Positions 11,813-26,113 of a stretch of 64,000 bases of DNA are shown in pieces (within the stretch, counting starts at the first letter, position 1; every line of letters begins with the position of its first letter). The notes beneath the pieces were generated by a model that saw only the letters and a program-made list of their open reading frames with translations, had not been told where the DNA came from and did not search any database. Position numbers and translations under genes: made by a program. Source of the stretch: Anthostomella pinea. Lineage: Eukaryota > Ascomycota > Sordariomycetes > Xylariales > Xylariaceae. The DNA is taken from NCBI GenBank assembly GCA_963556695.1, contig CAUWAG010000003.1, positions 6,386,001 through 6,450,000 on the forward strand, given 5' to 3'.

Positions 11813-13776
11813 TCACCCACTCTGCTGCTGATCCATATGCGTAGGCAAATTCCAGCTCGCGTAGTCGGCATGCACGAACGCGCGGTCGACGACGGGCACG
11901 CTCTCGAGAACGTAGCCCAGGCTCTCGCTCAGGTCGTGCGAGTCGCGCAGCGTCGTTGACGCGTCGAGGATGATGTCGACCTCGACGTTGAGCTTGTCGC
12001 CCGCGTGGTACGCCTGCAGGCCCTGGATCTGGCGGATCGTCCGCGCGAACCGCATCGTCAGGTACAGCAGCACGTTGCGCTGATCTGCCGTTGCGCTAAA
12101 CCCGCTGAGGTTCTTAATATGCCCCAGGGAAGTCTGCGACCAGTTGAAGATGACTACCAGCGAGAGGATGAGGCCGCCCAGCGCGTCGAGCCACCAGATC
12201 TTGGCGTAGAAGCCGACTGTGTGGCACACGTTGTCAGCTTGGTGGCTTCGGAGGTGGTGAGGTTCAACTTACTGATGGGAAATAAGATTGAACCGGTGTT
12301 GAATATGACGTCTGTCATCGCATCGGCGGCTCTACAGTATCGTTAGACCGCGAAATTGTAGGTAAGGTCGAAAAACGTACAATGCTTGGACACTCGAGTT
12401 CTTCACCAATCGACACCACAACCAGCACAGCCCTTTGATAAGGACAGTTCCTATCATGATTCCTATCGCCGGAATGCCACTGTAGGTGCATTAGTGACTG
12501 ACATTGTCGCCGGGAAGAAAGAACGTGATACTTACAGCTGAATCAACTGGTGATTTGGCGCGGCCAACCGCTGGATGGACTCAAGCGCGACCTGCGTGAA
12601 AGCTGTAATCATGATCACAGAAAAGACCAGCACGCCCAGAGGTTCCAAACGCCGCCGCCCGACCGGATATTTGTACTGGTCTTGCCGGGAGATCAGCCAA
12701 GTCGTCGTCCACACTATGACCGTCGACAAGAAGTCCAGTATTGCATCGACCAAGCTAGCCAGAACGGACATGGACGACACCTCGATAACGACGGCAACCT
12801 TTCCGAATAGCAGAATCGCATTTGCCGCCAAGTTGACGTAAATGGCTATCGTGACAACGCGACTGCTGCTGTCCAAATCATCGTCGTCCTCAAGCCAGGG
12901 GATCTCGGGCCTCGGCCCCTCGCCAGTCCAGCCATCGTCCTCTTCCTCGTCGTTGTCAAACAAAGGCGTCGTCTCCGTGGGCCGATATATGTCCTTGGGT
13001 GTGCGCTTGACCTTCTTTGCGCTGCTAGACTTTGGCGCCTTTGGCCGATCATTGCCATGGATAGCCTCGCCATTCTCGGACTCGTTTCGCAGGCTCGCAG
13101 ACGAGCTTGTGACCTCACTCGTCACTCCTGTTACTGGACCATTGCTTCTTAGACTGCCCCCAATGTTGGAGGCGCTGGCCGGCTCCTCCGAAATTGTGTC
13201 CGGCACTTCGATGCCTTTGAAAGAGCTATGCGGGAGGTCGTTGTATTCATTGAGCAGGTCGTGAGGCAGGCTGCTGTCCAGTAGTCGGTCGATGTACAAG
13301 TACTGCTGCACGAGGTAATTGGTCCGCTCGTAGTATTTCCTCAGCGGCTTCTTCAGTGCTCGCAGTTGCTGCTCCGTCTTCCAGTATCGCTCCCAGTTGT
13401 ACCGCGGATTCGAGTTTCCGATCAGCCGCATCGAGCGCACGGGGGAGCTGTGTAGGATCTGGCTAAGTCGCTGCTCGTCGAGCTGTAAGCGCCGGGGTGG
13501 CTCGTCGTCTGTGCCTTCGGAATGCGGGTGGGACAGAGTGTGCGCCAGGGCCGACTCCTCGTCGTCCGGGCCATTGGGTACAGCACCTCTCCACGTACTG
13601 CCGTAGGTGTGCAGCGATGCGTGGGAGCGGTTTCTGAAAAGCTGCGACAGGGTGCCTTGGCCGCGGGGAGCCAATGGCGGAGGCTGCTCGTCTTGTAGGA
13701 CGAGGTGTGAGGCTCTGCGATGGTTGTGATGTGACGGCGAGTTTGACAGCCAGGAGGTCGGGTTTTCGTGAGACAT
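11813..13776 (-). CDS. Cation diffusion facilitator, Mn-type (DxxxD)
   Basis: Exons 13776-12536, 12479-12381, 12331-12273, 12216-11813 give 600 aa; introns of 56, 49 and 56 nt have consistent phases. The first ~300 residues are cytosolic and largely disordered, with a conserved-looking helical block (RYNWERYWKTEQQLRALKKP...YLYIDRLLDSSLPHDLLNEY). The transmembrane cation-efflux domain follows, then a C-terminal cytosolic domain. The two metal-binding motifs read DAILD (about 338-342) and DAMTD (about 450-454). DxxxD in both places is the mark of the manganese branch of the CDF family; zinc CDFs use HxxxD. The likely job is exporting Mn2+ from the cytosol into an organelle such as the Golgi or vacuole in exchange for protons. 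The substrate comes from the motif rule; the compartment is inference. Confidence 0.92.
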
Positions 13777-14539
13777 GTTTGCTATAGCGTGACAGGGTGA
13801 TCGGATTTATTAGCATCAATGATCTACCGTACGACTCGACCGACTGCTATCCCCAGCCAACGCCCGATTTGCTTGCTTGCACCGGCACTTGTCGCACAAT
13901 GGTCGTTGCAGGTGGCGACATGAACGATGGCGGTTTTGGTGGAATTGATGTCATTAAGGTAGGTTGTACTTCAAGTAGCAATCGCGAAATGGTCTCGATA
14001 GTGTAGTTATCAAAATGGAATGTCACGAACCGGCAACAAGTTATCGTGGTTGATGTGAGGCTTGAAGCTATTAACTAAGCTCAGCGCGTCGGACGCCGAT
14101 CACTACGGTTTGTGGCTTAGATCCATGGATAGCCAAACTGCAACCCCTCCGTGTCTTCAGGACCGTAAATAGCTTGGAGACTGCGACCCTTTCAACCTTT
14201 CTACGTGACAAGTTCGTGTCCGTAGGTGTCTCAGCCACGGCTCGAGTTCCATCAGAAGCTCCTGGATACCTATAAAAGAGTGGTGTTGTTATATGTTTCT
14301 GTTGGTGTATCAACATATGAATATCCCCGGCCGGTAGCGATGTGCTTTGCAGCTGCCGGACCCTAGACCACGCAAGTGGACGGTGGTATCGGGGACCCGG
14401 AATGATGCACCCTCTCTGCCTGTGCAGGCTCGGAGCCGCATCTGCATGCGCATGGCCTTTCTTTCAACGACTTGCGTCGAGTCTTGCTCCTTCTGGAATC
14501 ATCAGATGGATTTTGTGGGACTGCTTTTTTATGTTTGTT
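13777..14539. other. Intergenic, upstream of the metal transporter
   Basis: This is the promoter and 5' region of the minus-strand transporter gene and the 3' flank of the ADE8-type gene. Short open frames on the plus strand (13797-14006, 14347-14553) have no similarity I recognise. A TATAAAAG string lies at about 14271 on the plus strand, but no plus-strand gene follows it. Confidence 0.5.
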
Positions 14540-15764
14540 TCATGCCGTCGTAGATCTCCTCGCAGCGACTATCTTCTCCGCCAGAAGCGCCGTCGCCTTC
14601 ACAATCAACTTGTGCTCATATCCGTGTATTCTGTGCTCCAATGCTTCCAGGCTCTCGCCTTTCTCAATCTTAATATCCTGCGTCAGTATGGGATCACCAC
14701 GGTCGACCTCTTCCACAACGTAATGAACTGCAGAACCCGAAGTCAGTATTCATATCCCCGAGCAATGTCCAGAAACAAATGGGAGTTCTCTGGCCTCGGA
14801 CCAAGCAAACAAGCCTAGGCTGAGAACTTGCTCATAACTCGCCCAAGTAACAGGGGTAAAGCTCCAACTGCACTGACTCATGATTCCAGTCGTATCGTTG
14901 TCCAGCTTGCCCGCTTGGAAATCCTCGAAAGCTCGTTTGATCTATGGCGCAACACGTTAGGATGTTTGCCACCGACAGAGGGCCAGGGGAAACGCACCGC
15001 GCCAGCGCCGTCGTATTTTCCTATGAGAGAACTGTTAGTTGAGAAATTCTATGGCTCAAGTCATGTCGAACGGACCTGGCAATGCCTATATCGTTTGTTA
15101 GCTGGCTGTCCGGCACGTACACAGGCAGGGTGAACATCAGACAGATAATGGAGTAACTCACGGGGTGTAGGTTTATGATTGGGACGCCAGCAGCAGTGAC
15201 TGGCTTAAGAAAGGATGGACTATGTCCCCCATTGCCAGTTAGTATCCGCCCAGGCTGGGATGATTCAAAATGGATGGGGCCGAGGGGTAAGACATAAGTC
15301 AAGTGGTTGTAGGTAGATGCTCTCGCAACTGGCTCGAGGAACGGGACTAACCTGAACACATGCATCCAGCCAGCCAGAACTATCACATCCGGCTTGTCAG
15401 CCAAGATCCGCTCGGCCAGAGCCGCATCGTATCTCAGACGACCTTCCCGCAGCTTGTCCGCATCTTTTTCTCCGGCAGCCTGGAATCCATGCTTCCTCAT
15501 GTTGAAGTAATCGGTAGGTATCGGGGGCTCGGCTTGCTCGGCCCGCTTGATCGCATAGGCATCTCTCCGATTAGTCGTGACTTTGATGATCGTGCCCGGA
15601 ATGCTGCCGGGTTCGTTGGAGGCGCACGAGTCCATGAGCTAGAGAACGCATTCTATGAGTATACGGACTGGCGTGAGCTGGAACGCACGTTGCGGACGTA
15701 CCGCCTGTAGGTTCGTGCCGCTCCCTGAGGCGAGGCAATTTATCCGAGCCTTGTACTCGGCCAT
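14540..15764 (-). CDS. ADE8: Phosphoribosylglycinamide formyltransferase (GAR transformylase)
   Basis: It catalyses the third step of de novo purine synthesis, moving a formyl group from 10-formyl-tetrahydrofolate to GAR. Seven exons: 15764-15702, 15638-15352, 15219-15162, 15085-15076, 15020-14998, 14941-14878, 14727-14540; 230 aa, the size of the stand-alone fungal/bacterial enzyme. Visible motifs are the phosphate loop SGSGTNLQA (13-21), the catalytic trio Asn133 and His135 (INLHP) and Asp177 (EVDRGDP), and ALPGKYDG (137-144). The fourth exon is only 10 nt and encodes most of ALPG; the flanking AG/GT sites and the frame on both sides support it. The ATG at 15764 was chosen because the protein then starts seven residues before the conserved strand. 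An upstream in-frame ATG exists, but the extra residues look unlike the family. Confidence 0.95.
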
Positions 15765-18700
15765 GGTTGAGGCAGTATACTCTGCAGATGCGTCGGAAAT
15801 TAGTACGGTAACGTCAGGAAGCAAATGAGCATGCCAAGCACTGCTGATGCACACAGAAAAGCATTATGTGCACCTATCGCTTGCCCATGGCATCGAAGAG
15901 GGAAAGGTTCGATATACCTTCGTTTCCCTTGCTGATCGTATGGGAGGCGTATTGGGCAACAAGCTTGGAAGAATAAGGAAAGGTCCTACCGCGTATGGCG
16001 CTGTCCTCGGAGCTTACTTTTCAGTGGAAGCAAAACAGCTATCACTCCCACCTTGTCCCTTGGAGGTGAATATACCGGTTTGAAGCTTGTGAAGAACCAA
16101 TTGCTCAATTGCATTCTAGAAGATCACTGCATCCTAGAAGATCAGTCGGTTTGTGATGGAATCAGTCGACCAACCAAAGGCAGAAGAGAAAATCGCGGGG
16201 TTGAACGCGGTAAGTTGTGCGATAAGGTAAGGCACGATAGAGGACCCCTCCAAAGCTGACCTGAGACTTTTTTGTGGGCCTCGACCAGAACTCCTCGCCT
16301 AGACGTATTTTTTAGGATCCGCAACATATTTGTTCGCGCGTGAGGTCCAAGTTGATCATTCAAGTCCTCAATGTTACCTTGGATTAAAGATGGTACCGTG
16401 AGCATACCTTACCACGGCCACTTCATGCCTGACAATAATAGCATGACATAAGATACACGAACGCGCTCCGCGACCTGCTTTCTCGTAACGGCACCGCGTG
16501 CGAGCAGAGTCTTGCCTCCAGTGTTACAGCTGTTGGCGTTGAGGCTGTGAACTGCCCCCCTAGCGGCGCATGTCACCAATCCAGACCTCAGGCGCTAGAG
16601 CTTGGATCTATCTCGTGAAGGCGTCACGCCGTCGCCTCTTTTCTGTAATTGCCACACTGGGCGAGTTGGCGAAGATGAGGCATCATTTAATTATCAATAG
16701 TAGCATCGCTCGGCGGTAATCGCGAGTTGGTCTGCAGTCCGAGACCGAATCCTGCGACCGGCTTGAATTGGCTGGCGTTTTATTTGATCAGGTGTCCCGA
16801 GACTTCTTGATCTTTTGACTTTTTGACTGGGAGGTTGGGACCGTAACGGCAGAATGGCACTGTGCGTGTTGTTGGTGTTGTCGATGGTCGCACCCTTGTT
16901 GACCGTCCAATTCAGCTTTTACTCCTGAGTCCTGATGAGGCATTGAGGCTGAGCGCGCCCGGTCCCGAATCCCCGTATCCGTAAAAAGCAATTCATTTCG
17001 GCTGATGCAGATCTTTTCGGGAAATAGTTCGACATGACGACTTCCCTGCTTGTTATAATATCAATGGCTGACAGCCGTGACAAATGATGGGTTTTGGAGG
17101 AGAAGATCAATAGTGGTTATTGATTTACTTACAGGTTGGAATAGAATGATGAAGTCCTTGACTGCTCAACTTGTGAGTTGGCTGAGTTGTTGTCTTCTTC
17201 CTGGCATATGTACCTTTGCGCGCTGCATGCCGCCCTTGACGTCCGACTTGCTGGCCGGTACCATGGATGATTGGATGTTGACTTTACGACGGTGCTTCGA
17301 GCACAACCTCAAGTAGTATTTCGGATAGGCCTCTCCAGATTTTAAGCCGCCATCGAATGTGAGTATCGACCAAGGTTTTGAACAAGCTATGTGAATCCTT
17401 GAAACCCAGGAGTTGTGGTTAGCCACAAGATGACAATCCTGTACTGGCTATGGTCCGTCAGCAAGGAGCAGACGACGAGATTACTACCAGAAGTATTTGG
17501 ACATGGTCTTCGACTGGAGTGAAGAAGTGTACGGCGCAGCTGTGGGTTCTGGGAGGAACCGCGTTCCCTTACGTCAGATCTGAGAGCCCTGATTAGTGTG
17601 ATCTATGTTGTACCACACGCGTGTTCTCGGCCTCGGGTTTCCAATCGAATGGATATGGGGCAGTGTTAGTTGGTTTGATTTGTCTTTTTTTTTTTTTACA
17701 TTCGGCTCTCCCAACCCTTGAAAGCGTCAAGCTGCAAGCAGAACACGTAAGTAAACACGTAAGTACGAACGCATGATTACGTCAAAGCTGTCTCCTCCGA
17801 GTCAGTCAAAGATGGTTGATGGACCATGGCTGAGCGAAGAGGTTTTCTCAAGTAGGTATTGTGATGCGATCTCACAGGTTACCTGGTACGGAACATCAGT
17901 CTTCTGATTTCGCGCGTTGCTCGGTAGCGGGTCCATGTCTGATACTTAGAGCCATCCATTAGCTGTCGGGATAGGCCAGCTGCTGCGAGAGTGACGAATT
18001 AAGTCGTTCGTTAGAGACTTATTAGTTATATTGCTTGACGGTTTAATACCTCACGGCCGTCTGGACCTGCAACGGACTGTTTGTCATCAAGAATATGACA
18101 GCTACAATGCCGTCTGATCTTTCCGGGGACGGACGGAGTCTCCTAGGAGAAGGTTATGCTTCAAAGTGTTTTATGACTGCCCAGTGGTGGTAGCCCGACC
18201 TCGTGTTAATAGTGGGCCTTTGATTGGTGCGCGCCGCTCGCTGCCTTGAGACTTGACTGGTGGGTGTTCTTAGGAGGTAGTCAATACTCAAGGGCGCTGA
18301 AGTTATTCTGCCGATCCTGGTCATGGTGTCTCCCTTCGACAGTCTCTTGACTGTGAGCACTGATACAGTCGTAAAGTCGCAAGGAAGAACAGCAGCGGGC
18401 GGTCGATGCTCCTTGAACAATAAACATGCGGCGAGCAGTAGTCGAAAGGTACTGAACTTGGCTAATGCAGCTCACCTGCAGCGTGCGCGGGCGAGTCCCG
18501 GTGAATGGGGGACGGAAATAGGAGGATATGCATACGGGCGCAGTACTGGGCGCATCATGGATGTCAAGCTTCGAGATGCGCCGGCGCTACTGACCAGGTT
18601 GTCGCTCGATAATGTTGATTTGTCGCCTGTCACCGGGTGATCCTGAGCGCCAACGCCGCCAAGGTGCTTCCATCACCTCGGGAACACCTCACAACCCTGA

Positions 18701-19639
18701 CAGTCTCACAACCTCGCCGGTTCTAGCATGTCGTCCAACCTCCCTGTCCCGGCCTGCAACCCACTGGGTATGCAGTCCAAAGCCTCTTTGTGCTGTTGGT
18801 TGTTCGCCGTTTGCCTGCTGCTGCTGATCGTTCGAAACTGGGCCAAACTTCCAAATCCTCTGTGGTCTCAAGGTCTGATGACGAAGCTTGTCAAGGTGAA
18901 GCACCGACTCCAGAGCAGCTGTTGTGGGATAAGCACCCAAGGACGCGTGCCCCCGGCCCCTCTTGCCAGCTTACCTTATGTACCGTGGGTACCTAGGTAG
19001 TTGCCTGCAAACCAGGTTGTCGGTAGTTGAGAGATCATGAGAAAAGCCCTTGTTCCTACATAATAAGAACCATCTCAAAGCTGCAGCATGCACTGCAGGT
19101 GACGAGCGGCGCAGCTGCTCAGCTGGCCAACAACAGCGCAGTTCGAAGCAATAAGTTGTCGTCGGATTACCACACGATTCGTATGCATGATAATGGCACA
19201 TGGGCAGACGGGTCTTTCGCCCTGCCATTGATCTTACATGATTAATGGAGTGATTGGCGTGCTGGCTCTCCCCACCCATCCACGCACCACTGACCGCCCA
19301 CTGAACTAAGACCTACCTAATAATAATGAATAGAGTCCGGTACAATGCCTCGGCCCTCGAGTGCACAGTCCGACGTCTCTGCGAGTGCAGGTGGGTAATC
19401 AAGCAAGTCAGGGACCATGTGGATGCCCAGCACTGAGCAGGACTTGCATTGATTCTGTCGGTACCTGGGCCTTGGTGGGCTGTTAGGTGCGAGGTGTTGT
19501 ATGTGTCGGATGCATGCTTTGTACTATTGTGAAGATGGATGCAGGTGACGGGAGGATTGGCAAGAAGATAGCGAGCGACAGGAGAAGAGGTAGAAGTTGG
19601 AGAAGGGTGGGAAAATACCTTAGGAAGGATTGAAGACCC
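15765..19639. other. Long stretch without a supported gene
   Basis: About 3.9 kb with only short open frames (longest about 105 codons at 18323-18640 plus), none with a signal peptide, domain or plausible exon chain that I can recognise. It includes a poly-T run at 17686 and a duplicated ACACGTAAGTA-type string near 17745-17765. Non-coding RNAs or rapidly evolving small genes cannot be excluded by eye. Confidence 0.5.
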
Positions 19640-20801
19640 TAGTCAAGCCAGTCCAATCGAGGCCCAAAATAATACCTGCACTGGTTCGTTACTGCCACTG
19701 CCACAACCTGACCACCTGCACCTTTTCCTCTGCCTGCATGTGCTTTGCCTCCTTTGCGCCGCCAACTGTCCCAACCTCTCTCGAGCATCTGCCATCCTCT
19801 CATCCCGCACTCTAGAGACATTGTGCCGTCTACCTGCATCAATTGTCTGTCTAGGACGGCTTCCTTTCCTTGGTCGCCGACTCTTGTCTCTCTCGTTGAC
19901 TCTTTCTTCTCCTAATATCATATTTGCATCCTTCGTTCGGCTTGTCATCGCGGACTACCAGCTGTCTTAACGTCGACATCATCTTTCATCGTCGACCGTT
20001 GTCACTACCTTAGCCAAACCTTCGCTGCTCCCTACGAGACCCAAGCCTCCATAGACTTTGACGACGCCACCTAACGGTTCCCCTCGTTCTGAACAGCTTC
20101 TATTGCTAGCTTCGCATCGAAAAATCCGGCCTGCGTCATCAGCCAGCGATTTCGCTGTACTGTCATTATTCATTGTAATATACGAGTTTTCCCTGTGTCT
20201 ACGACCAAACGACAACTTATAGTAAACCGCTTCCGCTTCGTTCCCTTCGTCTGTCTCGCGTAAGTGACAATTTCCCGTTTGCGTGGTTGGTCTTCTTCCT
20301 GAGTCCTGGACCCTGCAATGCCTTCAAATGCGAATACCGGCCCAAGCGTTTCGAGTGCCGCAGCTTTGTGCCACGTTCGACCTTCCCCGAGGATCACGGA
20401 CATGTTCCATCTGGGCCTCCTCGTGCAACGCTATGTGTCGGTAACGGGTACGCTGGAATCACGAGCAGTTTGTACTGCGTTGGTTGAAACACATTGTCTT
20501 GTGTTTACCGAACTAGCTGGTGGTTTTGTCTGTCCATTACAGCAGGACCCGGCACGACGGACGGTTACATCTTACAAACACGACTAACTTTGAGCTTCTC
20601 CTCGTCATGCAGTTGTCCGCCTTTAGCGTCATATCCGAGCATCATAGTCCAGTGCCTGGCGACAACCGTCAGAACACGGGTATTCCCAATCGTCCCGTCC
20701 GCCATCCTCCGCGAGCGTCGACGATCAACAACTCCGCCCACCACATTCACCTATCTATGGGCTCGCAATAATCACACTTACACCGAGTCGAATTATTCTA
20801 T
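19640..20801 (+). other. Pyrimidine-rich leader upstream of the disordered-protein gene
   Basis: From about 19640 the plus strand becomes rich in C/T tracts (CTCTCGTTGACTCTTTC, CCTCTCATCCC and similar), usual for fungal promoters and 5' untranslated regions. Several upstream ATGs start short frames (for example 20318-20587). A 5' UTR intron is possible. No protein similarity was seen. Confidence 0.4.
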
Positions 20802-23769
20802 ATGCCTAGGTTTCCAGTCAACTTTCGGCGGAAATCTTCCGCAGCAGAAGATCCAAATGGACCGATAGCAGAGCCATCTTTCCGGGTCCTCGATCGATCC
20901 GATGTCGGCAATGCGAACAATGGGAAATCATTCGACGGTGGAGTACGGCTGGCGAGGATGACCGGGAGTCCGTCGAGGTCCAGCCTCCATGAGGCGGCAA
21001 TGGAAGATAATCTCTTCGCAGGCATGAAGAACAATCGGTACGTGATGGGGCTATCTGCTTTCCGCTCTGCTGCTTGGCTCGCCCTGCACCGCAGCGATCT
21101 CGTATACACAGCGTGGAGGATTGCGAGGGTGGGCGATTTGAAAATCGTCACGGACATCTATGTCTTGCTTAAGCTACAAAATTTTGTCTTGGCGCATAGC
21201 GATGTCTCACCCCTTTTCCCTATGACGGGGTTGGCATCTAGCGTTGAGCAATTTGCTGATTCTTGTTAGTGGCAGTGGAAGTTCCAACAACACAAAGACA
21301 GCCTCTGATAATTCTTCTCGGCACAGCAATGGGTCGACCGCTCCGTCATCCACCGAATTTACGGTACACGAAGATTGGCGAAATTCTAGTGGTAGGAAAC
21401 CTGCACACCTTAACGACGGTCCCGTTCCACCCCCAAAGAGCTCGGGTGGATTTCTCAAACAAGCAGGAAGGACCTTTTCTTTTGGTAACAAGAAGTCGCT
21501 CCCCACCATACCCGCCGCCGAAGAGTCAGTTCCCCCCATGCCCGAGTACAACCCCGAGGCATATAGCGGACGGGCGCGAGCCGAGACAGCCTCGACGGTC
21601 AGTACCGCGGTACCGCCGAAGGTAGAGGACAGTGACTTCATGCTCGATCTTGGTGGTGATCTAAGTAATATGCTCAGCAAGTTCGATAAACGTTCCAGTG
21701 TTGCGACATTCAAGGAACGCAACCTGACGGGGAATCGAGCCAGTCAACCTGCTCCCCTTCGCATTGGTCACTCTGCCCCAGTCGAGCCCTCACCGCATTC
21801 GTTGAACAGCCAAAACTCCAATGATGGTCTTTTGGAGTCTGCACGGATGTACTCGTCTCCCCCCGTTGTCAGTCCTATGGAGCGTCTGCCTCCACCAGTT
21901 CCGAGACATGACAGCCCTACTGGTCCCCGAGCATCCGAGGACGATCAGGAGGACACCATCCTCTTGAGCGATTCCCTTGCGGCGACCCAATATCTTTCCA
22001 GCAGTGCAGGGACAAGTGGTGCTACCTTTATTCCGCATGATACTCGCGGGCCGAGTTATAAATCTGGGGTGCATGAGTCGCATGGCAAGGCTTCTCGCTT
22101 TGGCCCCAAGCCTGAAGACGATAATCTGTTCGAGACGTCATTTGGACGTCCATCACGCGTCGTCCCTCGGATCGGCGGCCACTCAAACAGCCAGCCGCAT
22201 AACAAGGTTATGACGCCCGCCGAGTTTGAGAAGTATCGTCGAGACAAGGCTCAGGAAGAGAGGATGGGCCTGGTGGATGCCGACGGATCGGACAAGGAGG
22301 AAGATGAGGAAAACTATGATGACGAGGAAGACGATCTGGAAAAGTCGAAGCAAGCTGCGACCCAGAGGCGAAGGCAGGAGGCACACATGTCGGTATACCG
22401 ACAACAGATGATGAAGGTTACGGGCGAATCCAGTACCAACCGACAATCCCGACCTGGCATCTCTGTGTCAATGAGCACACCAAACTTGCCATCCAGCAAC
22501 GTTCCAGGGAAAGGCCTTTCTCCATCACCGCCCTCAGATGGTTCTGAAGAGGATGAGGAAATTCCCCTAGCCATCCTTGCCGCGCATGGCTTTCCTAGCA
22601 GAAATCGGCCGCCGACTCGTCTCAGCGGTTTCCCGTCCAATCCCAATCTACGGGCCTCGATGCAACCATCTTACACTGCGGGCCCTGGGTCCGTAGCAGG
22701 TGATAGTAACGTCCAGGGCGGTTCCGGAGGTCGTCTCCCGCCGTTTGCGAGGAAGCTACCTCAAGACCCGTATCTTGGTGCTGGTCTTATCAACCAACCT
22801 CCTCGAGAATCTTTCGCCCTCGGAGGTGGCGCGCCAGCTCAAGGTAGAGCAACGTCAACTGGAGGATTGGTCGGAGTCATCGCAGACGAGGAACGCTCAA
22901 GGGCGATGAGACGAGGAAGTCCCGCAGTCAACGCGGTCAACAACGCCAATACTGCTCTTCCGCCCAATATGCAAATGAACGGGGTGCCAATGAACGGAGC
23001 GTTCGATTCCGCGCATGGGATTCCGCCTCAGATGATGTACCCGATGGGCATGCAACATATGCCTGGTCCTATGCTGACACCTGGAGATCAAGCACAGATC
23101 CAAATGACGCAGCAGATGCAGCAGTTTATGCAAATGCAAATGCAGTTCATGGAGATGATGACCTCGCAAGGGCAAAGTCCAGGACTTGCGCCTCCACGAC
23201 CTCAGGGACACATGCCAACCCAGTCTATGGGGGCTTTCGGTGATGGGACGCGCAACTCCTTTCTGGGAGATACCCTGGGGAGCATGGGTGGTGGCATGAG
23301 CCTTGAAGTACCCCGACCCGATTCTCAGGCGAGAACGATGAGTATGATACAGCCGAGCTCGGCCTCCTGGATTCAGCATCAACCTCAACCCGGTTACGCA
23401 CCTTCAAGACATGCGCAAGGCATGGGATATGCCCCATCCATTGCTCCATCGGAACGAAGCAACATTGGGCTACCCGGGCGATACCGGCCAGTCTCTAGTA
23501 TCAACCCACTCGAGCAATCTGGCCGGACGTCTACCATGTCAGGAGCGATGCCACACCTCCAATCAGGCCGGACGTCTACCATGTCAGGAGCGTTGCCACA
23601 GCTCCAATCAAAACTCCAAACCCAATCGAAGGTGTCATCTGTCAACAGAGAAGATGACGATGACGACGAAGAGGGTTGGGAAGCAATGAAGGCGAAGCGT
23701 GAAAAGAAGAAGAGCATGTGGCGGTCAAAGAAGAATTACGGGTCTGATATTGGGGCTCTTATCAGTTAA
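20802..23769 (+). CDS. Large disordered protein of unknown function
   Basis: Two exons, 20802-21037 and 21270-23769, joined by a 232-nt intron with in-phase GTACGT...TTAG sites; 911 aa. I do not recognise a named domain. The sequence is rich in Ser, Pro and Gly throughout. It has an acidic run (about residues 405-425, DKEEDEENYDDEEDD), then a charged helix (KSKQAATQRRRQEAHMSVYRQQMM). A short ordered-looking block PLAILAAHGFPSRNRPPTRL follows, then a strongly Met/Gln-rich segment (about 665-700), a 15-residue tandem repeat SGRTSTMSGAxPxLQ, and a Lys-rich end (WEAMKAKREKKKSMWRSKKNYG). A scaffold or condensate-forming role would fit such composition but is speculation. The start at 20802 is the first ATG of the open frame; the long leader carries upstream ATGs. 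Confidence 0.82.
23524..23613 (+). repeat. 45-bp tandem duplication inside the disordered-protein gene
   Basis: Two adjacent in-frame copies encode SGRTSTMSGAMPHLQ and SGRTSTMSGALPQLQ. The DNA copies are nearly identical, so the duplication is recent or kept uniform. Confidence 0.8.
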
Positions 23770-24596
23770 AAGGAGAATATAGCGGCATGGCGAAGGACAC
23801 AAACGGCATATAATGGCAAAATCAACGGAGCATCGAGCGCCGGAACAGCATACCAAAGCGCTTATTTCTCGTCAGCACCAGCATCACGAGCTAGACCGTG
23901 GCGAAAACTTTCTTACTGTACATAGACGGCTCTCGGTGCGTGGAAACGTGGAAGGCTTCTCGCACACCTGGGTTATTTTGCCCTTGGTCTTGTCTCAATG
24001 GCGCCTTTTGGATATCCCTCGACCAGACGCGGCTTATATTTCGGGAAGGGGCAGAAGATATATGTCGCATTAGGAGCGATCTTTGGGGGCTATCGGCCAT
24101 TGGAGGATGCTGGGCGGCTGTTGTTTGACGGGACGCGATCATGATAGACCAGCATACATACAAGTAATCTAATACCAAGGTCACCCTTTGAACCCCTATC
24201 TGATTACCAAGGATATGAAAAGCATAGATATATAAAGCATATTCGTCGCGTAGATTGCATGCCACCGGGGTACTTGCTTCAGCGTTGTCTAAGCCAATGT
24301 CTCCACGGGTCCTCAGCACAGTATGCCCTGGCAAATCGTTTGGATACCACTCAGGGCGACGTTGGACGTGCCCTGTCCTGGCATCTTTTTTCTTTTTTCG
24401 CTTCGCTGCTCTAGAGGTCTAGCTTGTCTCTTATCCATTTCATAGCAACGTCATTTTCCAGATCTCTCTCTTATGTGGGCATTCTTGCCTGGCTCTTTCC
24501 AAGCCAATCGAATGAACGCGGCCCCTATCCCTGAACACCTCGCGCCAATGGTTCTTTTCTTCTCTACTTTTTTTGCGTTCTTCTCTTCAGTCTGCC
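23770..24596. other. Convergent 3' intergenic region
   Basis: This lies between the ends of two converging genes. It should contain the 3' untranslated regions of both. The open frame 23891-24334 (minus) has no recognisable features and is probably chance. Confidence 0.5.

Positions 24597-26113
<1,517 letters not shown>

Noticed and set aside
20318..20587. Open frame upstream of the disordered-protein gene as an extra first exon
   Set aside because: No donor/acceptor pair joins it convincingly to 20802, and the sequence has leader-like pyrimidine content; left as leader.
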